A stretch of DNA of 37,589 nt from Gammaproteobacteria bacterium (GCA_027366635.1 DAHXNE010000021.1:1-37589), one strand, 5' to 3'. Counted from the stretch's first letter, positions 22,042 through 31,953 are shown. The notes: generated from the letters alone by a model not told the origin. Numbers and translations are program-made.

Positions 22042-22614
22042 ATGAGCGCGCTCCGCTTGATCCTCCGGGCAGTCGTGGCTGTTGCGCTGAGTTTCGGACT
22101 CGCGGTGGCCTGGGCCGGCAACGACGGCAATTCAACGGTTTACAAGTGGGTGGGACCTCACGGAGTCATCCACTACAGCGATCACCCGCACCCGAACGCC
22201 ACCAAGTTGATGATCGAAGGGGCCCAGACATATGCTCCGCCCCCGCCCCTGCCTTCGGATCTGAGCATGCGGCCCGCGTCTTCTGCCAACGCGCGACCGG
22301 CGCGCAGGTACCGAAGCTGCACCATTGCGTACCCGCACGAGCGGCAGATGCTGATGAATGTCTACCACGCCACGGCGGTGGTACGAACGGACCCCGCCCT
22401 GTTCCCGGGCAACAGGATCGAGCTGTACTTCGACGGTCGGCGCATGCCGGGCAACGGGCCATCCTTCTCCTTCCCGGTCAATCGGGGCAAGCACACGGTC
22501 TCAGCGGTGGTGTTGAACGGTTTCGGCCAGATCGCCTGCGAGACCTCGACGGTCACGTTCTACGTGCATCAGCCGTCGATTCAGAATCCGCACAACCCCG
22601 TCCACCCGCACTGA
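22042..22614 (+). CDS. Secreted DUF4124-domain protein
   Basis: Predicted periplasmic protein of 190 residues. A Sec signal peptide spans about 1-26 (hydrophobic LRAVVAVALSFGLAVAWA, cleavage after AWA). Residues about 33-50 (VYKWVGPHGVIHYSDHP) are the DUF4124 signature, often found at the N-terminus of envelope proteins. A Pro-rich linker leads to a C-terminal beta-rich part (about 90-180) with a single Ig-like look (NRIELYFDGRRMPG..FSFPVNRGKHTVSAVVLNG). Molecular function is unknown. It sits between glnA and ntrB in the same direction, an arrangement I associate with related gammaproteobacteria, but no nitrogen role is shown. Confidence 0.85.
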   Translation: MSALRLILRAVVAVALSFGLAVAWAGNDGNSTVYKWVGPHGVIHYSDHPHPNATKLMIEGAQTYAPPPPLPSDLSMRPASSANARPARRYRSCTIAYPHERQMLMNVYHATAVVRTDPALFPGNRIELYFDGRRMPGNGPSFSFPVNRGKHTVSAVVLNGFGQIACETSTVTFYVHQPSIQNPHNPVHPH

Positions 22615-22659
22615 GCGGCGGCGTCCCGGGCTCGCGGCCTCGGCGGCGAGGAGCGCGCC

Positions 22660-23750
22660 GTGTCCCATGATCCCGGCATGCCCTCTGCGCTGGGACACTT
22701 CGAGCCGGCCGGACTGTTCGATTCTCTCTCGACCGGCATCATCGTGCTCGATGCGCATCTGTGCGCCATCTACGCGAATGTGGCCGCTCAGGATCTGCTT
22801 GCTTTCAGCCTGAATCAGGTGCGCGGCCGGCCGTTCACCGACATCCTGCACGAGGCCAACGGACTGCGAGCCCTGCTTTGCCGCGCCCGCGACAGCGGCG
22901 AAGGGATCGCCGACCGTGAGCTCAACGTCCGACCGGCCGCGACGCCGCGCGAGACGCGCATTCTCGATGTCACCGTCACGCCGATCGAAGGCCAGATCAC
23001 TGGTGATCACCTGCTGCTCGAGCTGGCCGATGCCACCCAACGCCAGCGCATCACCCGCGAGAACGACCTGATCGCGCGTCTCGACGGCAGCCGACTGATG
23101 ATTCGCCAGCTGGCCCATGAGATCAAGAATCCCCTCGGCGGCCTGCGCGGTGCCGCCCAGCTGCTCGAGCGCGAGCTGCCGAGCATGGAACTGAAAGAAT
23201 ACACGCGCGTCATCATCGGCGAGGCCGACCGCCTGGCGGCCCTCGTCGATTCGATCGCGGGACCCGCCCGAGCGCCCGACAAGTCGACGCTCAACGTCCA
23301 CGAGATATGCGAGCACGTCTTCAGACTGTTGCGCGCCGAGGCGACCGCGGAAGTGCTCGTCGAGCGCGACTACGACCCCAGCCTGCCCGTGGCGATGCTG
23401 GACCGCAACCAGATGATCCAGGCGCTGCTCAATGTCGGACGCAACGCATTGCAGGCGCTGGCTGGCCGCGGGCGGATCGTCTTGCGCACGCGAGCCTGCT
23501 CTAATGTCATCATCGGCGCGGTCCGGCACCGGCTCGCCGCCAGCGTCCAGGTGCAGGACGACGGGCCGGGGGTGCCGCCTGCGTTGCGGACCAGTCTTTT
23601 CTATCCCCTGGTCACCGGTCGGGCTGAAGGCACCGGCCTCGGTCTGGCCGTCGCCCAGGAATTGGTCAGCCGCAACGGCGGTCTGATCGAGTTCGACAGC
23701 GAGCCTGGCCGAACCGTATTCACGTTGTTGCTCCCCCTGGGAGAGGATCC

Positions 23751-23754
<4 letters not shown>
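22660..23754 (+). CDS. ntrB: Nitrogen regulation sensor histidine kinase NtrB (GlnL)
   Basis: Cytosolic PII-responsive kinase/phosphatase for NtrC. 364 residues. N-terminal PAS domain (about 15-125, no membrane segment). H box with phospho-acceptor His153 in RQLAHEIKNPLGGLRGAAQ. ATPase N box LLNVGRNALQAL, G1 DDGPGVP, FYPLVTGR and G2 GTGLGLAVAQELV are present. Start is GTG at 22660 with GAGGAG 5 nt upstream. The stop overlaps the ntrC ATG (ATGA), showing one operon. Confidence 0.96.
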
Positions 23755-25187
<1,433 letters not shown>

Positions 25188-25226
25188 GCCCGCAGCGGCC
25201 GCCATTCACGGCGCCGGGCGCTGGTG

Positions 25227-26174
25227 TCACACGCGCAGCGTGCCGGAGAGCTCCGCGACGCCGGCAAAGCCGTGTTCGCTCAGATACTCGGCGATGCCGG
25301 CATTGATGCGCTTGCAGACCATCGGGTCGTAAAAGAGCGCGGTACCGACCCCGACGGCGCTCGCGCCCGCGACCAGGAACTCGATTGCATCGGTGGCCGT
25401 AGTGATGCCGCCTTGACCGATGATGGGAATACCGTGCTTGCGCGCCACGTCGTAGACCTGGTGCACCTTCAGCAGCGCGATCGGCTTGATCGCCGGCCCG
25501 GAAAGCCCCCCCTGGATGTTGCCGATTACCGGGCGGCGGCTGTGCGCATCGATTGCCATGCCCATCACGGTGTTGATCACCGCCAGCGCATCCGTGCCTG
25601 CTTCGATGCAGCGCCGGGCATTCTCGCGGATGTCCGTCTGGTTTGGCGACAGCTTGGTGATGAGCGGTTTGCCGGTGACACGCCGGCAAGCTTCCACCAC
25701 TTGCGCCGACATGTCGGGATAATTTCCGAACGCGACGCCGCCCTCCTTGACGTTGGGACAAGAGATGTTGATCTCGATCGCGTCGATCGGGGACTGATCG
25801 AACAATCGGGTGATCTCGGCGTATTCCTCCACCGTCGAGCCGGACACGTTGGCGATGAAGCGTGTTTCGCCGAAGTCCAGCTCCGGAAGAATGCGCGCGA
25901 TCACCTGCTCGGTGCCGGGGTTCTGCAGACCGATCGCGTTGAGCAGGCCCGCCGGCGTCTCATACACGCGGTGGGCCGGGTTGCCGAGCCGCGGCGCCCG
26001 CGTCGTGCCCTTGAGCACCACCGCGCCGGCGTCGCGGTTGGAGAAGCCCGCGATACGCGGGTACTCTTCGCCGAAGCCGACGCAGCCGGACAGCAGTACG
26101 ATCGGCGAGGCAAAGTGCAGGCCGCAGAACTTCAGGCTGAGCGATTCGGGAAGTGGGTTCGATTCGGGGATCAT
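25227..26174 (-). CDS. pyrD: Dihydroorotate dehydrogenase, class 1B type catalytic subunit
   Basis: Flavoenzyme of pyrimidine synthesis (dihydroorotate to orotate). 315 residues from ATG 26174. It follows the class 1B (PyrDB) pattern: SGCVGFGEEYPR, ETPAGLLNAIGLQNPG, active-site Cys139 in NISCPNVKEGG, INTVMGMAIDAHSRRP, GGLSGPAIKPIAL and GQGGI. It lacks the N-terminal membrane helix of class 2 PyrD, the usual gammaproteobacterial form. Class 1B enzymes normally pair with PyrK, an Fe-S/FAD subunit; none is in this window. An upstream GTG at 26204 is possible; neither start has a clear Shine-Dalgarno. A role as a dihydropyrimidine dehydrogenase-like subunit is less likely. Confidence 0.88.
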   Translation of the reverse strand: MIPESNPLPESLSLKFCGLHFASPIVLLSGCVGFGEEYPRIAGFSNRDAGAVVLKGTTRAPRLGNPAHRVYETPAGLLNAIGLQNPGTEQVIARILPELDFGETRFIANVSGSTVEEYAEITRLFDQSPIDAIEINISCPNVKEGGVAFGNYPDMSAQVVEACRRVTGKPLITKLSPNQTDIRENARRCIEAGTDALAVINTVMGMAIDAHSRRPVIGNIQGGLSGPAIKPIALLKVHQVYDVARKHGIPIIGQGGITTATDAIEFLVAGASAVGVGTALFYDPMVCKRINAGIAEYLSEHGFAGVAELSGTLRV

Positions 26175-26208
26175 TGGGGTTTGCCGGATCAAGCGCGGGG
26201 CCACGGGC

Positions 26209-26586
26209 TCAGGGCCGATGGATGTGGATCTCGATCCGGCCCTTCGGCCCGATCAGCCAGGAGGCGAGCCAGCCGGCCACCCAGACGATGAGCGCCGCCT
26301 GGAAGGCAGTCCAAAACCCGCCGGTGAGGTGAAAACCGGGAAGGATCCAGGCTACCAGCGCCAACATCGCGGTATTGACCACCAGCAGGAATATACCCAG
26401 CGTCAGGACTGTCAACGGCAGCGTCAGCAGAATGACGACGGGCCGGACGATCGCGTTGACGATGCCGAGCAGCAGGCCGGCCAGTATCAGTGTTCCCGCA
26501 TTGTCGATGCGGATGCCCGGAACCCAGCGCGTGGCCGCCCACAGACCGAGCGCACTCACCAGGGCGCGCAGCAGGAATGCCGTCAC
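26209..26586 (-). CDS. YvlD/phage-holin-4-like membrane protein
   Basis: 125-residue protein with four predicted transmembrane segments (about 4-20, 30-47, 55-80 and 92-112), typical of the YvlD family named after a phage holin resemblance. Landmarks: ATRWVPGIRIDNAGTLILAGLLLGIVNA and LPLTVLTLGIFLLVVN. Function unknown; such proteins are ordinary chromosomal genes, not prophage remnants. Start is GTG at 26586, overlapping the stop of the upstream SRPBCC gene (GTGA). Confidence 0.88.
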   Translation of the reverse strand: MTAFLLRALVSALGLWAATRWVPGIRIDNAGTLILAGLLLGIVNAIVRPVVILLTLPLTVLTLGIFLLVVNTAMLALVAWILPGFHLTGGFWTAFQAALIVWVAGWLASWLIGPKGRIEIHIHRP

Positions 26587-27026
26587 GGTTCCTCCAGATC
26601 GCTCGCTGAATCGAGCAAAGCTCTGAGCCGCACCAGTGCGGCCTGCCAGCCGTTGCGATGCCGCAGGTAGGGAAGGTCCCAGGTCGATTCGCCCGGCACG
26701 CCCGACCCGAGCAGCCGCAAAATCGTTCCCGAATGGCCCGGGTCGAGGATGAAATCGTCGACCAGCGCGCTATCGGTCGGCGGTAGAGCGGCTGACGGCA
26801 GGTAAATCAGCCGCAGCCGCTTGCCTGGCTCGAACACATCGATGCAGGCCTCCAACTCGGTGATCCGATCGATGCATGCGCGGAACATGCCGCCCGGCCG
26901 GGCGCTGATGGTGGCATCCGGCGAGCACCATCGGGTGAGCAGCCGCGGGTCAGTGAGCGCCGTCCAGACGCGTGGCACACCGCTGTGCAGATCCAGCCGA
27001 TGAGCATATCCCCGAGTCTTTTCCAT
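26583..27026 (-). CDS. SRPBCC-fold (AHSA1-like) protein
   Basis: 147 residues. The N-terminus HRLDLHSGVPRVWTALTDPRLLTRWCSPDATISARPGG is the recognisable START/SRPBCC pattern of a strand, then VWxALTDPxxLxRW. The C-terminal helix GWQAALVRLRALLDS is also typical. Cytosolic, with a hydrophobic ligand cavity; ligand unknown. A start 9 bases earlier (27035) is equally possible. It overlaps the membrane-protein gene and may be co-transcribed with it and pyrD. It is divergent from the MAPEG gene. Confidence 0.82.
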   Translation of the reverse strand: MEKTRGYAHRLDLHSGVPRVWTALTDPRLLTRWCSPDATISARPGGMFRACIDRITELEACIDVFEPGKRLRLIYLPSAALPPTDSALVDDFILDPGHSGTILRLLGSGVPGESTWDLPYLRHRNGWQAALVRLRALLDSASDLEEP

Positions 27027-27184
27027 GGCCGCCATTGTGCCATCGACGCTCCTTGCGTGCAGATCCAGTCCCGTGCTCGAAGAGGCGCACGGCTGGCCCG
27101 AAAGCCGGCACAATAGCGTACCGCTCACGAACAACCCCTGGCGCGCGCCGCGCCGTACTGATCCTGGCGAATTTGGAGGCCCAC

Positions 27185-27577
27185 ATGAGGCTGGTATACC
27201 TGGTGATCGCTTTGGCACTGCTGGAGTTCTTCGCCTTCGGCGCCGCCGTTGGCCGCGCGCGCGGCCGCTACGGTGTCGCCGCTCCGGCAACCAGCGGCCA
27301 TGAAATGTTCGAGCGTTACTACCGGGTCCAGATGAACACGCTCGAGCTTCTGGTCATGTGGGTACCGGCGATGTGGATCTTCGCCCGTGATCTAAACCCG
27401 GCCGTCGCCGCGGGCCTCGGCATACTCTATTTGGTTGGCCGGCTGGTGTACTTCTTTGCCTACGTGAAGGATCCGAAGACCCGCAGCTTCGGCTTTGCGC
27501 TCTCCGGCGGCCCTACCCTGCTGCTGGTGCTCGGCGCTGTGTTCGGGGCGGCACGAGCCCTGTGGCGTCACGGTTGA
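27185..27577 (+). CDS. MAPEG family membrane protein
   Basis: 130-residue integral membrane protein of the MAPEG (eicosanoid/glutathione metabolism) superfamily. Four hydrophobic segments and the motif EMFERYYRVQMNTLELLVMWVPAMWIFA, including the RxxNxxE-type segment QMNTLE, place it here. Bacterial members often have glutathione transferase or unknown activity. TTGGAGG 5 nt before the ATG gives a good ribosome-binding site. The frame extends upstream but without support. Its stop codon lies inside a 20-bp sequence repeated at 31809. Confidence 0.88.
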   Translation: MRLVYLVIALALLEFFAFGAAVGRARGRYGVAAPATSGHEMFERYYRVQMNTLELLVMWVPAMWIFARDLNPAVAAGLGILYLVGRLVYFFAYVKDPKTRSFGFALSGGPTLLLVLGAVFGAARALWRHG

Positions 27578-27590
27578 GTCCGGCGTCGAC
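27571..27590 (+). repeat. 20-bp dispersed repeat, copy 1
   Basis: CGGTTGAGTCCGGCGTCGAC here and CGGTTGAGTCCGGCGTGGAC at 31809-31828 differ at one base. Copy 1 covers the end of the MAPEG gene and its downstream gap. Confidence 0.35.
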
Positions 27591-27593
27591 CGT

Positions 27594-28640
27594 CTACTCT
27601 AGTTCGGACTTGATGGGGCGGGTCATCAGCTCCCGGACTGCTTCGCGAGGCGTGACGCCCAAGTAGAGCACGCGATGCACGCTCTCGCTGAGCGGCATCT
27701 CGACGCCGTGCCGGGCTGCGACGTCGTGCAGCGCCCTGGCCGCCGGGTAGCCTTCCACGACCTGACCGATGGCCGCGATCGCCTGCTGCGGTGTGCGGCC
27801 GGCCGCAATCTGCAGTCCGAGCTGTCGGTTGCGCGATTGATCGTCGGTGCAGGTGAGCACTAGGTCACCGAGCCCGGCCAAACCCATGAAGGTTTCGCGC
27901 CGTGCGCCGAGCGCGACGCCGAGCCGCATCATCTCAGCGAGCCCGCGCGTGATCAGGGCGACGCGCGTGTTGGCGCCCAGGCCCAGCCCATCCGAGAGCC
28001 CTGCGCCGATTGCCAGCACATTCTTGACGGCGCCGCCGATCTCGACGCCCACAATGTCGCCCGAGGTGTAGGCACGGAAGTTCTCCGACGAGAGGTCTTT
28101 CGCCAACGAAGCGGCGCAGGCGTGGTCCGTGGAGGCGATGGTCATGGCGGTCGGCAGGCCGCCGCCGACCTCGCGCGCGAACGTCGGCCCGGACAGCACC
28201 GCCACGGAACGGTCCGGCTCGAGCACTTGACGTGCGATTTGATGCGGCAGCAGACCCGAGGGAAGCTCGAATCCCTTGGTGGCCCAGGCCAGCTTCGTAT
28301 CCCGTCCGAGCAGCGCGAGTATCCGGGTCAACAGCCCGCGGAAGGCGTGGCTCGGTACGGCGATCAGCAAGTCACCGGCGCCCGCCACAGCCGCGGCTAG
28401 ATCAGGCTCGATCTGCAATGCCTCGGGAAAGGCGGCCGAGGGCAGGTAGCGCTCGTTGCGCCGTAGCCGGGCCATGTCCGCGAGCAGCGCCCGATCGCGG
28501 CCCCAGAGGCGGGTCGGCCGGGCACAGCGCGCAAATTGAATTGCGAGCGCCGTTCCCCACGAGCCCGCTCCGAGCACGGCAACCGGCGGGCCGCTCGCGC
28601 AACCCGCGCACACGGTCGGTGCAGCCGGAGTGTCCTTCAA
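27594..28640 (-). CDS. gpsA: Glycerol-3-phosphate dehydrogenase [NAD(P)+]
   Basis: Makes sn-glycerol-3-phosphate from dihydroxyacetone phosphate for phospholipid synthesis. 348 residues. Nucleotide-binding loop VAVLGAGSWGTALA, then LSGPTFAREVGGGLPTA, catalytic region GVEIGGAVKNVLAIGAGLSDGLGLGANTRVALITRG (Lys in AVKNVLA) and GLAGLGDLVLTC. The Rossmann strand starts about 18 residues later than usual. The listed start is a TTG overlapping the secB stop (TTGA); a GTG at 28613 would shorten the extension. It is the last gene of the rhodanese-grxC-secB-gpsA cluster. Confidence 0.97.
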   Translation of the reverse strand: MKDTPAAPTVCAGCASGPPVAVLGAGSWGTALAIQFARCARPTRLWGRDRALLADMARLRRNERYLPSAAFPEALQIEPDLAAAVAGAGDLLIAVPSHAFRGLLTRILALLGRDTKLAWATKGFELPSGLLPHQIARQVLEPDRSVAVLSGPTFAREVGGGLPTAMTIASTDHACAASLAKDLSSENFRAYTSGDIVGVEIGGAVKNVLAIGAGLSDGLGLGANTRVALITRGLAEMMRLGVALGARRETFMGLAGLGDLVLTCTDDQSRNRQLGLQIAAGRTPQQAIAAIGQVVEGYPAARALHDVAARHGVEMPLSESVHRVLYLGVTPREAVRELMTRPIKSELE

Positions 28641-29128
28641 TTCGGCTGAGTGTTGGCCGGCGCGTCCTGCGAAATCTGATTCGAGTTCGCGGCGAACAGC
28701 GCGTCGAAGTTCACCGGCGGCAGCAGCAGCTGCGGGAAGCCCCCCTGAGTGATCAGATGGGAGACCTGAGCGCGGGCATACGGGAACAGCACGCTGGGGC
28801 AGATTGCGCCGAACGCGCGCTTGGTGTCCTCTTCCGACAGGTTGCGCAGCAAAAACACACCGGCCTGTTTGACTTCGACGAGGAAGGCCGTCTTTTCACC
28901 CTGCTTGGCCGACACGGTCACCGTCAGCACGACCTCCCGGATCTCCGGCGAAAGCTCCGTCACGCCAGTCTGCAAGTCCAGATTGATCTGCGGGTTCCAG
29001 TCGCCGTCGCCGCGCGGTCCATCCGGGGCCTCGTACGAACAGTCCTTGAGGTACACGTGCTGCAGGTGCAGGATCGGGCCGGTGGTTGCTTCGGGTGCCG
29101 GCGCCATGCCGGCGACTTCGTTCGCCAT
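28637..29128 (-). CDS. secB: Protein-export chaperone SecB
   Basis: Homotetrameric cytosolic chaperone that keeps preproteins unfolded and delivers them to SecA. 163 residues. Family blocks: LHLQHVYLKDCSYEAPDGP, WNPQINLDLQT, FLVEVKQAGVFLL, ICPSVLFPYARAQVSHLITQGGFPQLLLPPVNFDALF. An acidic or Asn-rich C-terminal tail is normal. Lies 3 bp after grxC and overlaps gpsA. Confidence 0.97.
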   Translation of the reverse strand: MANEVAGMAPAPEATTGPILHLQHVYLKDCSYEAPDGPRGDGDWNPQINLDLQTGVTELSPEIREVVLTVTVSAKQGEKTAFLVEVKQAGVFLLRNLSEEDTKRAFGAICPSVLFPYARAQVSHLITQGGFPQLLLPPVNFDALFAANSNQISQDAPANTQPN

Positions 29129-29131
29129 GGT

Positions 29132-29398
29132 TCAAACTCCGCTGTTCAAAAGTGTCTCGAGGCCGCCGCGGGCATCGAGCGCGTAGAGATCGTCACAACC
29201 GCCGATATGCCGGTCGCTGACGAAAATTTGCGGCACCGTATGCCGTCCGCTGCGCGCGATCATCTCGGCGCGCGCCTCCGGCGACGCATCCACGTCGATT
29301 TCCCGCACGTTGGCGCCTTTTTCCCGCAGCAGACGCCGCGCGCGCTCGCAGTACGGGCACCAGCTCGTTGCGTACATGACCACCTGAGGCCCGCTCAT
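29132..29398 (-). CDS. grxC: Glutaredoxin 3 (GrxC)
   Basis: Small dithiol glutaredoxin reducing disulfides with glutathione. 88 residues from ATG 29398. Active site CPYC (Cys14, Cys17), the TVPQIF cis-Pro segment, and GGCDDLYALDARGGLETLL for glutathione binding. The upstream frame to 29446 is the rhodanese region; the ATG at 29398 overlaps the rhodanese stop (ATGA). Confidence 0.96.
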   Translation of the reverse strand: MSGPQVVMYATSWCPYCERARRLLREKGANVREIDVDASPEARAEMIARSGRHTVPQIFVSDRHIGGCDDLYALDARGGLETLLNSGV

Positions 29399-29838
29399 GT
29401 GGCGCTGCTCGCCTGTTTCTCCACCGGCAGGTGCTCGGCGCGCCATGCGGACAGCCCGCCGCGCAGGGTCACCGCCTGCGCGAAGCCCTGCTCGCGCAGC
29501 TGGCGCACCGCGGCCGCCGCCAGCGAGCCGCTATTGCAGCACACGATCAGTGATTTGCCCTGGTGTTTCTTCAGCAGCTCGGCGGCCTTGAGAATCTGTT
29601 CCCCGTCCATGCGGCGCGCGCCCGGCACGTGTCCGTCGGCGAATTCGCTCGCCGAGCGCAGGTCGATGGCCAGCGCGCCGCGATTCATCAGCTGGATGGC
29701 CTCTTGCGCCGACACGGACGCGAAACTCTCGGCTCGTGCCCGGACCTCGACCAGGATCGCCACGACCGCCACTGCGGCGGTTCCCCAAACCAACAGAGGA
29801 TGCAGATCGCTATATTGGGCGAGATTGTCGGTGAACAC
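29395..29838 (-). CDS. Membrane-anchored rhodanese-like protein (YibN type)
   Basis: Single rhodanese domain behind one N-terminal transmembrane helix (HPLLVWGTAAVAVVAILVE). 147 residues from GTG 29838. Domain features: LAIDLRSASEFADGHVPGARR and an active-site loop with Cys in IVCCNSGSLAAAA. A sulfurtransferase role is likely; the exact substrate is unknown. An in-frame ATG at 29898 sits on the -10 element (29897-29902), so a start downstream is preferred and gives a family-like N-terminus. First gene of the cluster with grxC, secB and gpsA. Confidence 0.85.
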   Translation of the reverse strand: MFTDNLAQYSDLHPLLVWGTAAVAVVAILVEVRARAESFASVSAQEAIQLMNRGALAIDLRSASEFADGHVPGARRMDGEQILKAAELLKKHQGKSLIVCCNSGSLAAAAVRQLREQGFAQAVTLRGGLSAWRAEHLPVEKQASSAT

Positions 29839-29896
29839 GGCAGTACCAGACGAAAATTGCGAAGAATAGATGATATCGGGCGCCAAAAGGTCGCGC

Positions 29897-29902
29897 ATTA
29901 TA
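29897..29902 (-). promoter_or_regulatory. -10 element (TATAAT) of the rhodanese-grxC-secB-gpsA cluster
   Basis: A perfect TATAAT on the minus strand, in the divergent gap with envC. The -35 at 17 bp (CATGCC) is poor. Transcription would start near 29890, about 52 nt before the GTG at 29838. Confidence 0.45.
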
Positions 29903-29922
29903 GCGCCCCAATGCAATCCGGC

Positions 29923-31107
29923 ATGTCTCTTCGGCTCCGTGCCCTATGCGCCCGATCATGGGTCCTGGTGCTCGCGCTCGCGCTGCTCGCCGCCGCGCCC
30001 GCCAGGGGACGCGGCGCGCCCCAGCGGGCGGCGCTCCGGGCTCAGGCGCAGCTGCAGGCCGTCCAGGCGCGGATTGCGCGCATCGTCCGCCAAGTCGATC
30101 AGTCGCGCGTCGAGCAGAGCCGCCTCACCCGCCAGCTTCGGGCCACCGAGCAGACCGCGGGGGCTGCCCGGGCGGCGCTTGCCGCAATCCGCCGGGAGCG
30201 GGCCATCGATGCCGCGCGGCGCGCCCGGCTGGCGGCGCGCCGGCGCTCGCGCCGGGCGCAGCTGGAGCGCACGCGCCACGCCTTGGCGGCGGAGCTTCGT
30301 GCGGCTTACCTGATCGGAGGACGAGGCGCGCTCACGTTGCTGCTGAATCACGGCAGTCCGGGTCGCATGCAGCGGATGTTCGCCTACTACAGCTATTTTA
30401 GCCGCCAGCGGGCCGAGGTCATCCACGCCATCGAGGCCGACCTGCGGCATATTGCCCGGCTTGACCGGCAGTTGATCGCCGCCGATGCGCAGCTCGCCGG
30501 GCTCGAGCACCAGCGGCAAGAGCAGCTCAGTGCGCTCCAGCGCGCCAGCGCGCGGCGCCGACAGGTGCTGGCGGACATCGCCGAGCGCACGCGCACGCGC
30601 GCGGAGCGCCTGCTTCGCTTGCGCGCGCAGCGGCGAGGCCTGATATCGCTGCTCGCGGCGTTGCGGCGTGCCGAGGCCCGCATGCCCGCCGAGCGGCCGC
30701 ATCAGCGCTTTGCCCAGCTGCGCGGACACCTGCCCTGGCCCGTTGCCGGAGCACTCATTGCACGCTTCGGCCAGCCGCGGGCCGGAAGCTTGCGTTGGGA
30801 CGGGGATCTGATCGCCACACAGCTCGACGCGCCGGTCCACGCCGTGGCTGCCGGAAGGGTGGTCTATGCCCACTGGTTGGCCGGCCTGGGTCTGCTGATC
30901 ATCATCGATAACGGCGGCGGGTATATGAGCCTATATGGCCACAATGACCATCTCGATGCGCAGGTCGGGCAGCAGGTGTCGGCCGGACAGGTCATCGCGG
31001 CGGCGGGCGATACCGGGGGCGCGAGCCGACCGGAGCTGTACTTCGGTATCCGTCGCGGTACCCAGCCGGTCGATCCGCGACTGTGGCTGGAGCGCCATGC
31101 TCGGTAA
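29923..31107 (+). CDS. envC: Murein hydrolase activator EnvC-like (degenerate LytM/M23) protein
   Basis: Periplasmic activator of cell-division amidases. 394 residues. Signal peptide about 1-31 (VLVLALALLAAAPARG). Long Arg/Ala-rich coiled coil about 35-255. C-terminal LytM domain about 275-390 (LPWPVAGALIARFGQPR, LIIIDNGGGYMSLYGHND). The zinc-binding M23 residues are lost: HxxxD is replaced by RWDGD, and the final HxH by LYF. This is the known state of EnvC, which activates rather than cuts. A start at 29911 (MQSGM) is also possible. It is divergent from the rhodanese cluster, a common neighbour. Confidence 0.88.
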   Translation: MSLRLRALCARSWVLVLALALLAAAPARGRGAPQRAALRAQAQLQAVQARIARIVRQVDQSRVEQSRLTRQLRATEQTAGAARAALAAIRRERAIDAARRARLAARRRSRRAQLERTRHALAAELRAAYLIGGRGALTLLLNHGSPGRMQRMFAYYSYFSRQRAEVIHAIEADLRHIARLDRQLIAADAQLAGLEHQRQEQLSALQRASARRRQVLADIAERTRTRAERLLRLRAQRRGLISLLAALRRAEARMPAERPHQRFAQLRGHLPWPVAGALIARFGQPRAGSLRWDGDLIATQLDAPVHAVAAGRVVYAHWLAGLGLLIIIDNGGGYMSLYGHNDHLDAQVGQQVSAGQVIAAAGDTGGASRPELYFGIRRGTQPVDPRLWLERHAR

Positions 31108-31116
31108 ACTGGCACC

Positions 31117-31767
31117 ATGATCGCTTGGCTCATCGACCTCGTTTTGCACCTGAACCGGCATCTGGCGGCGCTCCTGGCCGCGGTCGGTGTTTGGACCTAT
31201 CCCATCCTGTTCAGCATCATTTTTGCACAGACCGGGCTCGTGGTTGCGGTGTTTCTGCCCGGCGACTCGCTGCTGTTCGGCGTTGGAACACTCGCCGCCG
31301 TGGACACTACGGGCAGGCTGAGTGCGCCGCTGGCCTCGCTGGTGTTGGGTCTGGCGGCCGTGCTCGGTTACGCTGTCAACTACGGCATCGGCAGACGGAT
31401 CGGGCCGCCCGCCTTCAGCGGCCGCTACCGGCTGCTGAAGGTCGAATATTTGCGCCGAACCGAGGCGTTCTTTCAGCGTCACGGCGGCAAGGCCGTCGTC
31501 GTCTCGTGCTTTATCCCCGTGATCCGCACTTGCATGCCCTTCGTCGCCGGCGTCGGGCGCATGCCCTATGCGCGCTTTCAGCTCTACAGTGTCCTCGGCG
31601 GCTTCTCGTGGGTGCTGCTGCTGCTCTGGGGCGGATATTTTTTTGGCAACGTGCCGCTCATCCGGCGCAACTTCGGCCTCGTCACGATCCTCATTATCCT
31701 GGTCTCGCTGATCCCGGTGGTGCTGCCCTTCCTGAGGCGGCGGCGAGCGCCGGCCGGCGGCCCGTAG
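31117..31767 (+). CDS. DedA family membrane protein
   Basis: 216 residues with about five hydrophobic segments. The DedA/SNARE-associated pattern is clear: GDSLLFGVGTLAA, YGIGRRIGPPAF, FFQRHGGKAVVVSCFIPVIRTCMPFVAGVGRMPYARF and GGFSWVLLLLWGGYFFGN. DedA proteins are linked to proton-dependent transport, undecaprenyl-phosphate or lipid flipping and envelope stress resistance; the substrate here is unknown. Starts 9 bp after envC, so probably co-transcribed. Confidence 0.92.
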   Translation: MIAWLIDLVLHLNRHLAALLAAVGVWTYPILFSIIFAQTGLVVAVFLPGDSLLFGVGTLAAVDTTGRLSAPLASLVLGLAAVLGYAVNYGIGRRIGPPAFSGRYRLLKVEYLRRTEAFFQRHGGKAVVVSCFIPVIRTCMPFVAGVGRMPYARFQLYSVLGGFSWVLLLLWGGYFFGNVPLIRRNFGLVTILIILVSLIPVVLPFLRRRRAPAGGP

Positions 31768-31808
31768 GTCACTTCGAGGCGCTCTACGCGGCGCTTCGTG
31801 CGGTTTCG

Positions 31809-31828
31809 CGGTTGAGTCCGGCGTGGAC
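31809..31828 (+). repeat. 20-bp dispersed repeat, copy 2
   Basis: Matches 27571-27590 at 19 of 20 bases. It lies in the intergenic gap after the DedA gene. Confidence 0.35.
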
Positions 31829-31854
31829 AAACACCGCCCCGGTACCATCTTCCT

Positions 31855-31873
31855 GCCCCGATAATGGGGCTTT
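31855..31873 (+). terminator. Possible terminator after the DedA gene
   Basis: GCCCC (31855-31859) pairs with GGGGC (31866-31870), loop GATAAT, followed by TTT. A short stem and tract. Confidence 0.35.
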
Positions 31874-31953
31874 GGGCCAGCCGGGTCCGGCATGATTCCT
31901 GCCCCCAGCCGACCATGATCCGGGGGGGTGTTGTCACCGGATCCGGTCGGCAG

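Noticed and set aside
26209..26586. Holin-like gene as sign of a prophage
   Set aside because: The family is a common chromosomal membrane protein (YvlD type). No other phage genes, integrase or attachment repeats are present.
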